A stretch of 64,000 nucleotides of DNA from Hofstenia miamia (GCA_004352715.1 SCFE01000096.1:1171829-1235828), one strand, 5' to 3'; numbered from the stretch's first letter, positions 38,543 through 51,601 are shown. Notes: a model not told the origin generated them from the sequence alone. A program made the numbers and translations.

Positions 38543-39758
38543 ATTGTATTATACGAACATGTAATAAATTCACAAATCAAAATGTATTATACGAACATGT
38601 AATAAATTCACAAATCAAAATGTATTATACGAACATGTAATAAATTCACAAATCAAAATGTATTATACGAACATGTAATAAATTCACAAATCAAAATGTA
38701 TTATACGAACATGTAATAAATTCACAAATCAAAATGTATTATACGAACATGTAATAAATTCACAAATCAAAATGTATTATACGAACATGTAATAAATTCA
38801 CAAATCAAAATGTATTATACGAACATGTAATAAATTCACAAATCAAAATGTATTATACGAACATGTAATAAATTCACAAATCAAAATGTATTATACGAAC
38901 ATGTAATAAATTCACAAATCAAAATGTATTATACGAACATGTAATAAATTCACAAATCAAAATGTATTATACGAACATGTAATAAATTCACAAATCAAAA
39001 TGTATTATACGAACATGTAATAAATTCACAAATCAAAATGTATTATACGAACATGTAATAAATTCACAAATCAAAATGTATTATACGAACATGTAATAAA
39101 TTCACAAATCAAAATGTATTATACGAACATGTAATAAATTCACAAATCAAAATGTATTATACGAACATGTAATAAATTCACAAATCAAAATGTATTATAC
39201 GAACATGTAATAAATTCACAAATCAAAATGTATTATACGAACATGTAATAAATTCACAAATCAAAATGTATTATACGAACATGTAATAAATTCACAAATC
39301 AAAATGTATTATACGAACATGTAATAAATTCACAAATCAAAATGTATTATACGAACATGTAATAAATTCACAAATCAAAATGTATTATACGAACATGTAA
39401 TAAATTCACAAATCAAAATGTATTATACGAACATGTAATAAATTCACAAATCAAAATGTATTATACGAACATGTAATAAATTCACAAATCAAAATGTATT
39501 ATACGAACATGTAATAAATTCACAAATCAAAATGTATTATACGAACATGTAATAAATTCACAAATCAAAATGTATTATACGAACATGTAATAAATTCACA
39601 AATCAAAATGTATTATACGAACATGTAATAAATTCACAAATCAAAATGTATTATACGAACATGTAATAAATTCACAAATCAAAATGTATTATACGAACAT
39701 GTAATAAATTCACAAATCAAAATGTTTTATATGAACAGCGCCTCTTGTACTCGTGTAC
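38543..39758. repeat. 38-bp satellite, 32 tandem units
   Basis: The unit AATGTATTATACGAACATGT + AATAAATTCACAAATCAA repeats at an exact 38-base period with unit starts at 38543 and then 38581 to 39721. The first unit has a T for A near its start and the last (39721) diverges after 'aatgttttatatgaac'; the units between appear identical. A degenerate half-unit precedes at about 38512. Such uniformity implies recent expansion or gene conversion. Each unit contains the palindrome ACATGT and stops in several frames, so it is not coding. Confidence 0.95.
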
Positions 39759-40881
39759 ATTATACGATCACTAAAATGAGTAATTGTGTTATTTTAAAAA
39801 CTACTGAATGCTCAAATTTTGATACGGTTTAAGCGGGTAAAATTGCTATACAAAGTGACATTTCACTTTATTTACAGAATTAGCACTTTATTCAAAATTA
39901 GTAAATATAATTAAAAAATGTGTAATGGACTCGAATAACTGGTGCTAATGTATAAATCATGAAAGAATTGCAAAAATAAATGGGATCTTATATCAGCAAC
40001 TGCTTTCTGAGGGCTATTAGATTGTCCAGAAATCAATTCATTGACATCTTTAAATGCATTTCCTAAACTTCCGATGTGCGTGATATCTTCAAACTAATGC
40101 GAACAAGTAAAAACATGAAATGAAAAAATTTGCAGAGTTGGAGACCTTCAATACGTGTAATATTTGTGATTCATGAAAATGGGTTTGTTTAGTCAGTGAA
40201 ACTCAAACTTTCTATAGATGCTAGTGCCGTACGCAGCGAAGCCGGAAGGGACATTCTGAAACATCAACCACCTTTAGAAAATGCTGCGTGAGCCCCTGAT
40301 CGATATGGTAGGTGACAGGGATAAATTAATGTAAACATCGAGGTACAAATATTCTTCTGTGCATTTTGTTAGATTATAAAAATGAGAATTATTATTAGTA
40401 TGTAGTAGTATTAGTGCTGGTAGTACTGTACATTTCTAAATTATAAAACACAGTTGTTTTAAAGCGCTTTTGTTTCTACAAAACAAATTTTATGCTTGAC
40501 AAAACAGGTCCATTTCTATTAACATTATTTAGTATTCTGTTTTAAAAGAAGTAAAGTATGCGTAAGTCAATTCATATACAAATACTGAAATTCCTTTTAA
40601 AATTATGTAATTGCGAGGAAATCAGTTGCCAATTACATGATTAAGTGAGTCTATGGCGTGGTGGAAGAAGCGAGCTGATAACAACAGTATGGAAGAAATA
40701 CGGACAAATGCACTTAGTGTATATGCGTCGAATCCATCATAATGTCAAACAAGCGTTGAAATATCCTACTTGCTCAAATCCGTGAAGAGCGTGTTATTTT
40801 AAAACACCAGTTTTACTATTCATACGTCATCTTTTACATTCAAAATAACATTTCTTTAAAAAGTCAAATTTATACAATATT

Positions 40882-40883
<2 letters not shown>

Positions 40884-40922
<39 letters not shown>
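40884..40922. repeat. (TA)n microsatellite
   Basis: Uninterrupted TA tract. Confidence 0.95.
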
Positions 40923-40924
<2 letters not shown>

Positions 40925-42079
40925 TGGGCATAATTTAATAACATTTCAATTTCCTGCCAACATGAGGTGAATTATCACATCGAAGTAAACGCAGAGCTAT
41001 AAATGAGCGGAAAATGTCATTTTTGAATGAAATTTAAACAGATTACCATTAGTCTCCTTGTCAAGTACTCAAATTACATGGTAAAACATAATCTTTTACA
41101 TTAAAGCAATATTCTCACATCAGTAGGGAAAGCAGTGTCCACTAGGTAATGAGTAAATTAACAACTTATTATCATTTAATTGGTTGTCTTAATTTTATAA
41201 TTTCATTTTTTCTGGATTTGAAATATTTTTTGTCTATTCGTATTTATAGTTTATATTATATTACGGTTTGGTCTAACTAAGTGTGTATGTCATATAATAT
41301 ATCATTTGTCATGGGCATAAAGGACACCGATAAATTTTGGAAGCTTGCATTCCCAAATACATGTAGAAGCAAGAATTCGAGCAGGGGGCAATCCCAAACA
41401 ATGAAGCAAGAAAGAATCACTTGCTGAAGAGAAAATCTTAGTAAGATCGAGATTGTAACTAAATTGGAAAGCCAATTATTATCGTAGACCTCAAGGCTTA
41501 GGATTCCTGATCAATTATTATCAGGTTATATTGTCAATCAATGGATGTTTAAATATATATATTAAATATGTTCTTGGCTATGATGTAAAAATTTTTAAAT
41601 GCACATTACTGAAAATGAATTATTCTAAATTTTATTTTCATTACAATTAAAGTTCATTCTTGCCAATGCGCATAACTTTTCAACAAAAACCCTTTAGAAA
41701 TACACGTTCTAAGAAATTGCAGCTCCAATATATACATATAGATTTTTGATGGCGCAGAATCTAAAATTGCTTATAATTATTGAAGACCTATAGAATGCTC
41801 GCAATGGAACTTTCGATTCAATAATATTTTGTTTAATTTTTGACAAATGTATAACATTGGTGACTAACTTATTGCTCCTAAGGTATTTGAATTTTCTTCG
41901 GATCATAATTGAGATGTTCTTAACCTAATATCCACAAGCGTTTTTTTTAAAGTAACAATAAAATCATTTAGATTTGGACACACTATAGGTGTGCGTCCAC
42001 CCATGTATTGTGCTAAGAATTATTCCTGTGCCTGAAATATATCAAAATATTTATTTTTTTCAATGAAAATTTTTTTTAA

Positions 42080-42500
42080 AAACATTCAAATTCCTACCAT
42101 TATTTAATGTTCTGATAATAACTCGATCTAATGCCCATTGAAACAATAACTACCTTCAAATAGGTTGAGGTCCGTTCAGGGGCGCGTGCGCAGATTCCTA
42201 GGTTGTCGCGCTATAGCCGTAAAAAAAGAAAAGACAATCCCTATTTTGTGGTGCTTTTAGATTTCAAATACCTCTATTAGTTTTTGAGTTATAAGCGCTT
42301 AAAAATATTTTTAAAGAAATCATCAGACATTTGGAAATTTTTAGTTAATATAGAGCTAATACATTATCTAAACTTATAATAGTACGAAAGTACCTTGCAG
42401 TGCAGATTCTTGCTTAACAGGCTAATGACTCGTAAAAATGAAAATATTTAAACTATGTGTTTTTCTATTATGTGGCTCTATGGCTGCGCGCCAATATGGA
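42080..42500 (+). repeat. Dispersed repeat family, copy B (longest)
   Basis: This copy joins the segments found separately elsewhere: 'attcctaccattatttaatg' (also near 50.22 kb), a GC-rich patch, 'tttttgagttataagcgctt' (inverse at 9.9 and 33.5 kb) and 'caggctaatgactcgtaaaa' (also at 10.8 kb). The colinearity with 50200-50455 shows it is one repeat of at least 270 bp. No coding or terminal repeats were recognised. Confidence 0.55.
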
Positions 42501-44036
42501 CATAGTCTTACAATGGCTTCATTTGAAACATTAAAATCGCTAAATTTAGCGTTTGGCGGAATTCCTTATTGATTACTTCAATGTATAGAAATTGTTTTCC
42601 TGTTTCTATCAAATTACTTAAAGTTATCTCGATTGGAGATGACCTTGAACATAAAAGAAACCTTAATCATTGTCATTGATTGAAGTTTAGAAAGCAACTC
42701 TTTCGCCGCGTTTCCATAAAACTTTGTTTTAGTTAATATTTGAATTAAATGCAGCGAAATCATAATACATATGATATCCATACGTGTACGTTGGGTGCGG
42801 CACAAAGTTTTGGTTTAATTGCAAGTTCAACTTAAACAGAGCGCTCATCTCTGGTTTGCGCCCTCTTCGAGTTTGGGATATCTATCTACATATAAAGGAA
42901 CAGTTAAAGTCGTTGATCCAATAGGCCCTAAGCCTTAAATTTTTCTGAAAATTAGGTATGGAGAGAATAAAAAAAGTGTTTAAAACCGGAAATTCAAAAA
43001 ATACATGCAGTTCGTCCTTTCAAGTAATTTAGTACACATTTTCAACATTAGATTCAAGAGATTTGTCCCTGGTCCTGATTTCCAAATCTCCTAATTGGTT
43101 TGGAGATATTTTTTGTAAATGTGGATAAACGGTTTATTCTTTGAAAATGACACCAGGTTGTTTAAGGTTAATATGATAACATGAATTCAAAAAATAATGC
43201 AGACGTGCTTTTCACTTTTGTAGAAATTGATTACAATTTAAAAATTGTTCCTCGGTTGAACGCTTCATTTACCCGAACCAATAGTGCATATTTTAGAAGA
43301 ATTCAAGAAAAAAGCAACAAAGAATGAAGCATTTAAATGTCTTACTCATGATGTACTAAATTAATCCAACAATTGATTCCATATTAAATCTAAATTTTTA
43401 CATTGTTTTACAATTATGAAGTATAGATGTCACAATTTCTAACTCAAGTTCGCTAAAACATTGTTTCGTCAGTAATATCTTCCGAAGGATTTTTATAAGT
43501 GCGAAAACTGAAAATTATGTAGTTCCATAGAGTTTTATGGAATTGCAAATCCTTGATAGTTCAACAAATTCACTATTTTCTTAACTAAATCTGATAAAGC
43601 CTGATACCAAAAATTTTTGTCTTCAAATATTACATCTCAATTACACTAAAAAATAAACAAAGCAAAATATAGTGTGATAAATATAGCAAGCCTAGATAAA
43701 CATTGAAAATCTCGCCGATTCGACGACAAATTCGATGAAATAAATGAGATGTTACAATTTCAGAATTATCTCATAATGAATTCCTATTTATGCCTTTCAT
43801 AATGACTTAAGTGCTTTATAAATGCTTATATGGTTATTCATTGAGGGATTTCAAACAAAAAACATTGGGTAAACACATTTAATTGAAGTTTTCTATTAAT
43901 TGATTGTTAACAACGTAATTTTGAGAAGAATTACTATTTTAAGACTTAGATATAATGTCCGATCCATTAATATGGGAACAAAATGTAAGCGACATTGCAG
44001 CCGGCAAACTCTTAAGAACAGTACTGGCATTGAAAT

Positions 44037-44054
44037 TCTATATATATATATATA
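44037..44054. repeat. (TA)n microsatellite
   Basis: Short TA tract upstream of the LINE remnant. Confidence 0.9.
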
Positions 44055-44109
44055 GGACTGCATATTGATCAAAAATTAAGTTTACATGAGGAATTCAACG
44101 CAGAATATG

Positions 44110-44503
44110 CGATGGGAAAAAAAGAGCTATTATTCTTGAAACACCTTAAAAAACGAAGATTATCAAACTCGGAACTCGTTAAGGTGTACTAATCATACAT
44201 TGAAAGCAGCCTCACCTATTCTCCTCTTGCTATATCAGGAGCAAATATTTCCAAACTAGACGTAATATCCAGACATGCAAGTAAAATTATTGGTGAATCT
44301 CATGAAACTTGTCACTGAGCAGTACATCAACACTACCTTCTCATCCTCTATATCCTTACTTGAAAAGCATTAAAACTAATTTTTCAACAAGAAATAAACA
44401 TTTAATTCGCCTCCCATTTGCTCGTACAAATCATGGCAAGCGTAGTTTTCCCTATGTGGCAACAAAACTATACAATCAATTAATCGATTGTAATATAATT
44501 TGA
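44110..44503 (+). mobile_element. LINE reverse-transcriptase C-terminal remnant
   Basis: The first open part reads KELLFLKHLKKRRLSNSELV, then after a stop SYIESSLTYSPLA and ISRHASKIIG. This is the usual region after the RT domain in CR1/Jockey-type LINEs, with their R-L-x-FL-x-x-L-K and A-x-KIIG blocks. After a frame change 44309-44503 reads LPSHPLYPYL, then HLIRLPFARTNHGKRSFPYV and ATKLYNQL before the stop, which is the conserved LINE C-terminus. A (TCTA)n tract follows 70 bases later. It is inactive: no fingers/palm domain and at least two frame breaks. Confidence 0.7.
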
Positions 44504-44567
44504 GAAATATATTTTTTTATTGTAAATTTTAGTCCTATTTGTTAATGACTTTGCACAAAATAATGAT

Positions 44568-44602
44568 TTATCTATCTCTCTATCTATCTATCTATCTGTC
44601 TA

Positions 44603-44642
<40 letters not shown>
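44568..44642. repeat. (TCTA)n then (TA)n microsatellite, LINE-tail-like
   Basis: ATCT/TCTA tetranucleotides pass into pure TA. The position just after the LINE ORF suggests that the simple repeat is the element's 3' tail or grew from it. Confidence 0.85.
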
Positions 44643-44648
<6 letters not shown>

Positions 44649-45747
44649 TAGGTCTTCCCTTAATTTAGTATTATTTGTAGTTTCAATGTATGTTTAAAAA
44701 CAATAGTTGTCTTTAATTTATTTGCTAAATTTTTTATTTTACATATTGGGTATACATATTGGCAGCCAAACGGAGACTTTCCTTACGGCTCAGTAGGTTT
44801 AATAGGCAGGCAAAATTATTTTACTGCTTTTTTATAGTACGAAGCTGTATACTAATTGGAACCATATAACTTTTGATTAGTTCATTAAAAGTCATACTCA
44901 ACTTGTTGATACAATTTTTACACTGAATATACTTTGACAAATAATTCTGTAGAACATTTCTAGAATTTTCCTTTTTTGGTAAAAAGAATATTAATGAATT
45001 AAAAAAAGTTCTTTGACTATTTTGTACCTGTTTGAGCTTAACAAAAAAGACATAATGAGTTCTATATCAAATAGACAGCTCATCAAAAACAAAAACAGGC
45101 ACTTTTGATCATGTGCCTGCATATGTTATTATAGGTTACCTAATGAGATTGCTACATTCACTGCAAAATTATTACTAATGAATTTGGGCGTTGGCTTCAT
45201 GCTGGTTAATTGGATCAAAGCTGAACATTATTCTGAATAAATTGATAAAATAAAGAAATACACGCATATTTAATACTCATTACGCTATATTACCTTCGTC
45301 ACCTTGGGATGGATGATAATTTGAGTTGTAAAATTCGTGTTCAGCTTGTCGCGACATAATTTTGCAAATATAAGTAAAGAAAGAAAACACAAAGTGAATT
45401 TCGCATACTGTTTACAATTAATACAGTGAATCGTATGAACAGCATTAAATTTAAAATATTTTTTGACCAGTTCCCAAAAACTGGGTACACTGGGTCAGAA
45501 ATCTCAGCTTGCAATTAGCAAATTTCATTAGATTGAATATTCACATAGAAATTAATTTTGCTTAGCATAAATTGTATGAATTGATTTCATTTTGAATTCG
45601 CAAGATTTTGCGATGACCTTGATAGTTGGTCTGGTTAAGGATTTATTTGAATTGCTTGCTTCATTTGCCTACGTAGGAACGCTTAGGCGGGAAACATTAA
45701 TTATAAAAAAATTCTGATCTAAAAACTAAGAAACATAAATATTCTAC

Positions 45748-45952
45748 CTTATTAGTTTTCCTTCAACGAATTCTTTAGGAGCATGGCCTGGAGTATTAAC
45801 TGTGGATCTAAGAAACTCTGGAAGACGTTCGGGAGGACTATAGGGGTCGGAATCACTGTTGGAGCGCTTTAATGGTGCATGAATTGGTTTCAGCGGTATA
45901 GAAGACCCTTCGAATCCGGGTGGGAGAGATTGGGACGACTTTGTCCAATTAA
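45748..45952 (-). CDS. Exon 3 of unidentified gene, Ser/Pro-rich
   Basis: The exon is 205 bases between acceptor TAAATTTAG and donor ATAAG|GTAGAA. Two bases complete a Val codon begun in exon 2, 67 codons follow, and two bases are left for exon 4 (Ser). It reads NWTKSSQSLPPGFEGSSIPL, then KPIHAPLKRSNSDSDPYSPP, ERLPEFLRSTVNTPGHAPKE and FVEGKLI. KRSNSD is a basophilic-kinase type site of the kind bound by 14-3-3 after phosphorylation, and SPP is a proline-directed site; their use is inference. The GC content is clearly above that of the flanking introns. No family was recognised. Confidence 0.75.
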
Positions 45953-46224
45953 CTAAATTTAAAATTATCTGTATTTTAAAATAATGTTTTTACATTTTCG
46001 AATCAATGCAACGGAATCCCATTTTTATCATTCAAATTAAAATACTTAACAGAACTTTTCGGTAGGTAGAGCTAATTTTGGTGGATTTTCAAATTCAGCT
46101 AAAGCCATAATGCAAATATACTAAGTAGCATTTATATCATATCATCCATTGCAAATTTTAGTGATATGGGTATGAGCCAAAATCCTTAGGATATATATAT
46201 CATATATATTTAAACGTTAAATAT

Positions 46225-46249
46225 TTTCGATTTTAAAAATCATCTTCAG
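46225..46249 (-). ncRNA. Hammerhead-like core in left Penelope repeat
   Basis: On the minus strand CTGAAGA (46249-46243) fits CUGANGA. A 14-base hairpin follows (GATTTT pairing with AAAATC), then GAAA (46228-46225). Stem III and the cleavage site are not clear. Confidence 0.35.
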
Positions 46250-46840
46250 AACAAAATTTGACAATATAAATTTACAATAAACTACATTGGCTTCTAGTGT
46301 ACATTAAAACTATAAACATGCATGCACTTAAAAATCTATTGGAAATTGCCATACATTAAAACATCTGAAAGAACGCTAAAATCAAGACTTAAAATGCTTA
46401 ACAAAGATCTAAAGAGAACCATCATAACCCAATTTTAAAATCATTAAGAACATCTGATATTACAAAAAACAAGGGCATTCTTGATTTAGACTTGATTTTA
46501 TCTGTAGTTTATGAATAAAATTGTGACGATTGTCAAAAATCTAACATTGGTGAAACAAGTCGTCATTTAACTACAAGAGCAAATGAAGGGCTTCTAATAT
46601 CATAAATATTTCTCCACAAACAGTAACCAAGTATAACAAATTTTAAAATTTTAAAAAGAACAAAGGAAATAAAAATAATGGAGGCTCTTTACATTAAGAA
46701 CAAAAACAAAGAGCAATTCATTAATAATCAACTAAGTAATAAAATCCTAAAAATATTTTAATTGCAAACATATTTACAGTTTTAATGTACACTAGAAGAC
46801 AATGTAGTTTATTGTAAATTCATATTGCCGCAATTTTGTT

Positions 46841-46865
46841 CTGACGATGATTTTTAAAATCGAAA
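46841..46865 (+). ncRNA. Hammerhead-like core in right Penelope repeat
   Basis: CTGACGA (46841-46847), the same 14-base self-complementary hairpin, and GAAA (46862-46865) match the hammerhead core. ACGT-TTA-ACGT after it could form stem III, but the base after it is G, which does not suit cleavage. Confidence 0.35.
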
Positions 46866-48567
46866 ACGTTTAACGTGTGCTGTGTTCATATCAATGTATC
46901 TCAGTAATGTATGCAAAAAAATATATATGCATGTATAACAATTAATTCATCAAAACCTTATAAAAAATAATTCGTTATAGTGCAATAAGAAAAACTAACT
47001 GCTTTAAAATTTTGCAATTAAATTCGATTTTAACTAGGCACTGAACCAAATGTATTTACCATTCTAAAATGATATTTAAATATTTATTATTCTATTGATT
47101 TCCAATATAATGCCATAAAAATGCTCTCGGTCTCAAATACACAATGCTGTATAAAACAGCTTATTCAGAAATTATTCCCAAATTGCTGACTAATTCTTTA
47201 ATAAATTTCATTTTGATTATTTACAAGGCAAACCATTGCAATTGTAAACTGCGAACGCTTTTCCAAACACGATATAATGTTTCAATGAGCCAAAACTAAA
47301 TAAATGTCATTATCCAATTAACATACAGTAAGTGCACGTAGAATGGTAAGTATACTAGATGATTACCTTGTTTAAATTTGATAATGTTAGATAAGATACT
47401 TATTACTAAATGAACTTACATAATTTTACTTATACTATCCATATGTTTTCAAAGATTTTACACAATTAAAGTAAGAAATGAATGTCTAATAAACAATCCT
47501 GGTCATTGGGTACAATCAAATCCAAGAATACTCATTTCAGTAGAAGTTAACATAATACTATGGTAATGAAATTTCATTCCTTTATGATATATTTGATAAT
47601 CCAGCTAAGATGAGAACTCTTATATAAAGATATTTTGAGAATAATTTAAATCAAACTATAAAATTAGTATTCCTTCCTTGCTCTAATTTTCTAATTGAAA
47701 TTGAATTTCCTTTAAGAAAATTGTTATTATATAAAAGCTAGTTCATTTTAGGTGTCTATAGCGCAATTAAAGTCATTATCTTCGCCCCGAGTGACTTTAT
47801 TCTGCATCAAATCTTATTTATGATTCACTAATATATTCATTATTTAAACTTTTCTTAATTAGTTACATCAAAATTCAAAAGAAATAGAAACTTTTTAGTA
47901 TCAATAATCGTCAAGATGCATTTAAATAAGCAAATAGTATGGGGGATATATACCTAGTAAACTCAATGCATGGCCAAATTATTTCTAAAGATTTTGTCAT
48001 GTGCTACTTTGGAGACTTTGTATATATTTTAGCAATAAATTTGCCTTCAATCTTATTATTATTATTTTATATATTTTGGTGACATCCATCCTTTGCATTT
48101 AATCAATGCATAGTTAAAAAAACCCAAAATAATACCTTTGTACAAAAATATGTACACTATTATTGCAAAAAAATTATTAGCCAATCTCAATAAAGCACTC
48201 TTTTATAAAACTATTTGAAACAAATTGCAGATTTAAATTTGCTAATCTTTGCATCTGAGAACATTTTGTCATCTAAACAATAAAGCAATTACCTAATAAT
48301 TATCACCAAAAAGTCTCAAAATCACCCAGCTGATCAGCTCTTTCAGATGCGAGCAAAGCCTTTCATGCATCGAACATTGAAATGTTGCCAATTACACAAA
48401 AATCAATTACGGTGATTGTGAAATTCTTAGAAAAAAACGTTTACTAATGCTATGAAAATCTGAATATATTGCAATTGATAAAAGAGTTCCCCCCCAAGGC
48501 CCACTACTAGTAAAATATTATTTGCAATATATGTAATTAACATAATTAAACGCATAAATCATAGAGG

Positions 48568-49380
48568 TTTATATGAAATTGTTGATGATACCTGACTCAC
48601 AATTACTGATGATGAAGTATTCCGGATCACTAACAATTTACAAAGAGATATTTAAAATCTATCGAGGTATTTTACATTAAGCAAAACTAAAGGATTGAAA
48701 AAGACGTAATCCCTTACATTCTTTCATTTCTGTCAAAGAAATAACAAACAAGAACGAGTTAATAATCAACAATGCATCAATAAAGCAACGCGATTCAGTT
48801 AGATATTTAGGTTTTCAAATTGATATGAAATTGAAATTTAGTAATTTCATACCAAAAAGTACAAAATAGCTCATGGTGTTATAAATTTATAGCATCTAAA
48901 AATTTAGACTGAAATTATCACGTTCAAATATTGCATGCATTTTCATTATCATAATTCATTATTTTACATTATTATTTATTTATTCTACTATAAGAAGACG
49001 AATATTATGATCAAATTTTCTTGATTGCTAAAACATTATATTTTGCATTGAAACATGACCTAGTTTCTAAATAAAAACAAAAGTAATATGTTTCCCCACT
49101 ATAGATCAAATACAGATTATGCTGCTCCAATTTTATTTATGTACAAAATGACAAAATATCATCGAGGTTTTTGCATGTTACTTAAAATTCAGTGTCTGAT
49201 ACATGCAAAGTTATTTACAGCAATAATCTTACAATATTTTTCATTAAAAAACTATTTTTAAGCCAATTAGGAAATCAAACTAAGATTGAACATAATAATA
49301 AAAAAATTTTGATAAAAACGATAAAGGGATCATTTTCACAAGAATTATCAACAATTGATACAATATCAAAATCCAAATAA
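48568..49380 (+). mobile_element. LINE reverse-transcriptase relic
   Basis: In one frame IVDDT, a stop, then LTITDDEVFRITNNLQRDI resembles the RT palm region, where F/YxDDT precedes 'LxxxxxDLxxI'. In another frame VRYLGFQIDMKLKFSNFIPK fits the LINE 'VKYLGVxIDxxLxFxxHI' block about 80 residues later, followed by KFRLKLSRSNIACIF. The remainder to about 49380 is AT-rich with only weak similarity to LINE C-termini. There are many stops and shifts, so this is an old copy. Confidence 0.6.
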
Positions 49381-49544
49381 ACACAAAGAAGTCCCTATGA
49401 AACTATTTCAATCAAAAAGACTAGAATATCTCTAAATTTTTAAACATGTATTGATGTACTCTTCTAAACAACTACTGTATTGAAATAATCTATTTTAAAC
49501 TTGATATAACAATGAATGAAACTAAAACGGAATTGTCACATTCT

Positions 49545-49665
49545 GGGAATTTCCACCGCTTGGAAATAATTGCGTAATATCCAACACTAATATTAAACGA
49601 TGGAATTTTTAACACTTGGAATTTTAAACGCTGGGAATTAAAATGTCCGATTGGGCAAAATCAAT
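49545..49665. repeat. Degenerate short-period repeat with TGGAATTTT-type units
   Basis: Variants of 'cg(c/a)tTGGAATTTTtaaca' recur about every 16-18 bases (CTGGGAATTTCC, CTTGGAAAT, GATGGAATTTTT, CTTGGAATTTTA, CTGGGAATTAAA). The period is loose, so it is a decayed minisatellite or a cluster of similar motifs. Confidence 0.5.
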
Positions 49666-50199
49666 GTCGAGAATACAATTAAAGCATCATCGCGAAACTA
49701 GCGACGATTTACACAGAAACTCTGTCTTCTTAAAGAAAATATGTTATAATCATCTAATATGTATTGCCAGAAGGCCATTTGCCTAAGATCATGAAATCAA
49801 TAAAAGTCTGAATTTAAAGTTCTTTTAAATGCTTATAAGTATTTTTAAAGTATCATTAACATTAAATAATTTTTTACAAAATAGGGTTTGGTAGATTTGG
49901 AAAACCTTAGAAAACCTAATATAATTTAAAAAGCAATTTATAATTTAGAATGAAAAATTTCTAAAGCTATGCTTTAAAAACCACATTTTTTACAAAATTT
50001 GCAAGAACTTAAAAGTTTAAGTTGATGAAATTTCTATGCGTAAACTTTCTACCGAAACTTGTCAAAACAAATGAAAGCATTTGGAAACATCTATGGGTTT
50101 ATGTGCCTTTATGTAATTATGAAGATTTGTATTAAAATTATTCTGAAAGTACATGAAGTACATGAAAATATTAAATTTTTTTAAATGAGAAATCAGATT

Positions 50200-50455
50200 T
50201 TCGTATAAACAGTCAAATTCTTACCATTCTTCATATTCAGATAATGCCAATTGGAAGAGCAACTACCCTAAATAATTTTGCTTTCTCAAACTAAACTGTC
50301 TGAGCCCCGTTTAGTTAAGTCGTGAGCAAAGAAAGAGGAGACAATTCTCTCTCTTGGGTGTTTTGGATATCAAATAAAAGTTTAAAAATTTTTAAGGAGA
50401 CTGACATAGATTTTGAAAAATTTCTAGTAGGAATAGAGTTAAATCCGTCTTTATT
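50200..50455 (+). repeat. Dispersed repeat family, copy D
   Basis: Colinear with 42080-42360: 'attcttaccattcttcat', 'gagcaactacc', a GC-richer patch, 'acaattctctctcttgggtg', 'tttggatatcaaataaaag' and 'aatagagttaa'. Divergence is high, suggesting old copies. Confidence 0.5.
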
Positions 50456-51601
50456 TCAATTTTAAAAATTATTTCAAAACTAGATTTCTAAGTTCAAATC
50501 AACAGTATTTCAGTTGCTCGCATTTAGCATAAATGTCAATTAGAATGTTGTGATTAAAACGAAAGTTTATACTTTGAATACAGTTGAGACTTCTGTAGCA
50601 ATTATTGAAAAGACCCCAACCTCCTAATATCTACCCATTAAGTAGTGCATGTAATGTTATATAGCTGAGTGCATTTAAAACTACACATTTACAATTTGCT
50701 GTTTTAAAATATGTTACAAGAAGCGCATTCAAGGATCTAAGATTTATAGAAAGACTTATTAAAATTAGAATATTATTAAAAACGAATTTCCGAAACTATA
50801 TGCAGCATTCGTAAGGAAATTGCAAAATTCATTTGTCCTGAAAGTAACAACTTGCATTTAAAAGAAATGTCATCGGAAAATTAGCCAATTAACGAGAACT
50901 ACAGAAAATGTCTGCTTCAATCATTGAAAAATTCTCTGTGAACATGCAAAATCCCGTTATTTGAATTACAAGAATCAATATTAAAATAGAATGAAATCCA
51001 ATTAATAAAAGAGAAAAGTTCATCAAACATTAAAATGGTCAAACAATGTGATTCGTTAGTTAATCAGATTTAGTTTATCAAATCTCTTGAGAACTGACTC
51101 AGCACTCGCGTCCCACGCAATTGAGATTCTGCCATTTACAAAATTTGCAATTATTAATTCAAAAAATTTCTGGCAATACATTCTTCTCTTTAACTAATTA
51201 AATGAAATTAATTTCCTTTTGACAGTGTCACATATATCTTGTGTAAAGTTATAGACGTCTGCAAGTCTGTTGTAAGCCTAATACTTCTTCCAGTAAAATT
51301 AAACTCTCTTCTCTGTAGATTCCATTTGAAATTTTAATTTTAATGCGAATTAAAAGAATAGGTTTATAGTGAAAGGACATTGAATTTCCATTCCTTTGGG
51401 CTTCAACCACTGAGAAGTTATAGCACTTGTACGCACACTTCTGTTTTTAAGTAATGTGCTATTAAATTCAGAAACACTTTTGCAGTCAAAGTTATATTTA
51501 TCATTTTATTTTATTAAATTATATATTCTCACAAAAACAATTGTAATTAATCTGGAATCAAAGAAAGGCATTACGTTATAGTCTCTCTCTTATCTTCATC
51601 T

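Larger units (their letters stand above)
25642..45747 (-). other. 20-kb intron of the minus-strand gene
   Basis: No further exon was found between exons 3 and 4, and their phases join without one. The intron holds the separately listed elements: a hairpin at 26.9 kb, a MITE at 32.0 kb, a retrotransposon relic with a nested element at 35.4-36.1 kb, a gap at 37.7 kb, a satellite at 38.5-39.7 kb, a dispersed repeat at 42.1 kb and a LINE tail at 44.1 kb. Runs such as 27.0-31.9 kb and 32.3-35.3 kb show nothing I can name. Confidence 0.55.
46211..46880 (+). mobile_element. Penelope-like element relic with inverted terminal repeats
   Basis: Arms 46211-46320 and 46769-46875 are inverted copies of about 110 bases with a few differences. 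Between them 46497-46761 keeps a broken GIY-YIG endonuclease end. NIGETSRHLTTRANE corresponds to the YIGxTSRHLxTRxxEH block, and IMEALYIKNKN and FINNQLSNKILKIF plus a stop to the C-terminus. Penelope-like elements are known for terminal repeats that can be inverted and for this nuclease. The first motif has lost its Tyr (SNIG), stops interrupt the frame and no RT remains. Both arms carry a hammerhead-like core. Confidence 0.75.

Noticed and set aside
38543-39758. CRISPR-like array
   Set aside because: The 38-bp units are directly head-to-tail with no unique spacers, in a eukaryotic intron; it is a satellite.
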